Source: Nitrospirota bacterium (lineage in GTDB: Bacteria; Nitrospirota_A; Leptospirillia; Leptospirillales; Leptospirillaceae). Taken from it: 64,000 nt of DNA. Below are positions 63,736-64,000 of this stretch, in pieces (position 1 is the first letter of the stretch; each line of letters starts with the position of its first letter). The DNA lies in assembly GCA_021829515.1 (NCBI GenBank), contig JAKBPM010000002.1:78380-142379 (forward strand), given 5' to 3'. The position numbers and the translations under genes are program-made. The notes under the pieces were generated by a model that saw only the letters and a list, made by a program, of their open reading frames with translations, was not told the origin of the DNA and did not search any database.

Positions 63736-64000
63736 CTGATTGGTTGCCTAACGTGTTGCATATATGAATCGGTTCCGGAAAGCCGGACGTAAGCAGGGGT
63801 TCGAATAGTTCACTTGAAATCTATTTATAGCTAATCCATGCTGTCCATCATGGATAGATATGTAGCGATAGGCGAAGCCTCCGAAGCACTGGGTGTGTCG
63901 ATTACGACGCTGCGGCGCTGGGAGGCCGAAGGCAAGCTGATACCGGAGCGCACAGCGGGACGGCAGCGCCGGTATGACCTTGCCAAACTCAAGCCGGAGT
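63736..64000 (+). mobile_element. Left part of an IS607-family element (left end not resolved)
   Basis: The only firm evidence is the recombinase N-terminus at 63850. The element's left end lies somewhere in the ~114 non-coding bases 63736-63849; IS607-family elements lack terminal inverted repeats, so it cannot be fixed by eye. Confidence 0.55.
63850..64000 (+). CDS. IS607-family serine recombinase (TnpA), N-terminal part
   Basis: The frame is open to the window end. The visible 50 residues begin YVAIGEASEALGVS and continue ITTLRRWEAEGKLIPERT, then a Gly-Arg-Gln-Arg-Arg-Tyr stretch. This is a MerR-like helix-turn-helix, typical of the first domain of IS607-family transposases; the serine recombinase catalytic domain should follow outside the window. 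An in-frame ATG at 63838 is an alternative start. The element usually also carries tnpB, which would lie further right. Confidence 0.8.
   Translation, partial: MDRYVAIGEASEALGVSITTLRRWEAEGKLIPERTAGRQRRYDLAKLKPE

Overview
The window is a dense bacterial chromosome segment of roughly 50% G+C. It carries about 60 protein genes, packed into long operons with many 4-base (ATGA) or slightly longer start/stop overlaps and an unusual number of TTG starts. Several features suggest a Gram-negative acidophilic Leptospirillum-type bacterium (Nitrospirota): a complete KDO/heptose lipopolysaccharide block, an archaeal-type ATP-dependent DNA ligase, two GH15 glucoamylase-like paralogues, a NifA-like regulator next to glnA, and small secreted proteins I cannot place. 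This assignment is inference from gene content and style; no rRNA or tRNA gene is present to confirm it.

Layout. 1-6300: the end of a MidA-type methyltransferase gene; a minus-strand trio of envelope genes (monohaem cytochrome c, lipoprotein, secreted protein); then plus-strand DUF2127, MFS, CBS, tsaE, HIT and a secreted protein of unknown function. 6283-14662: a pyrimidine operon, pyrR-pyrB-pyrC-carA-(radical SAM)-carB, with a sigma70 promoter and a recognisable PyrR-binding RNA hairpin in its leader. 14722-16751: greA, a 44-residue membrane protein, and a sigma54-type promoter in front of a zinc-ribbon gene, an A-type Fe-S carrier gene and a lysozyme-fold gene. 16768-23132: a diguanylate cyclase and a flavin disulfide oxidoreductase on the minus strand, then glnA (with what looks like a transcription attenuator) and a NifA-like activator. 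23150-31899, minus strand: guaB-guaA-rluB-aspS, the pseudouridine synthase carrying a 42-residue tandem repeat tail; then a LON-domain protein paired with a DUF815 ATPase, and a small membrane protein. 32027-36090: a GNAT acetyltransferase, prfB with a programmed +1 frameshift, lnt and a secreted protein. 36300-42206: ATP-dependent ligase, a hairpin-rich 534-bp gap, then hsp20-lon-nth. 42236-47785: hisS flanked by two diverged GH15 paralogues. 47855-57629: one long envelope/housekeeping operon, lepA-lepB-hldE1-kdsB-pyrG-kdsA-kdsD-kdsC-pgsA-plsY. 58022-63735: an M23 peptidase, a GlrK/QseG/GlrR-like three-gene signalling set, a TauE/SafE transporter and a small unknown. The right edge enters an IS607-family element.

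Functional links. The pyr operon and pyrG supply CTP, which KdsB uses to activate KDO made by KdsD, KdsA and KdsC. PgsA and PlsY build phospholipid, and LepB and Lnt process exported proteins and lipoproteins. Two sigma54 activators (the NifA-like and GlrR-like proteins) and one good sigma54 promoter lie in the same window. The most interesting non-coding signals are the glnA leader with mutually exclusive hairpins, the PyrR element, the prfB recoding site and the structured leader in front of hsp20.
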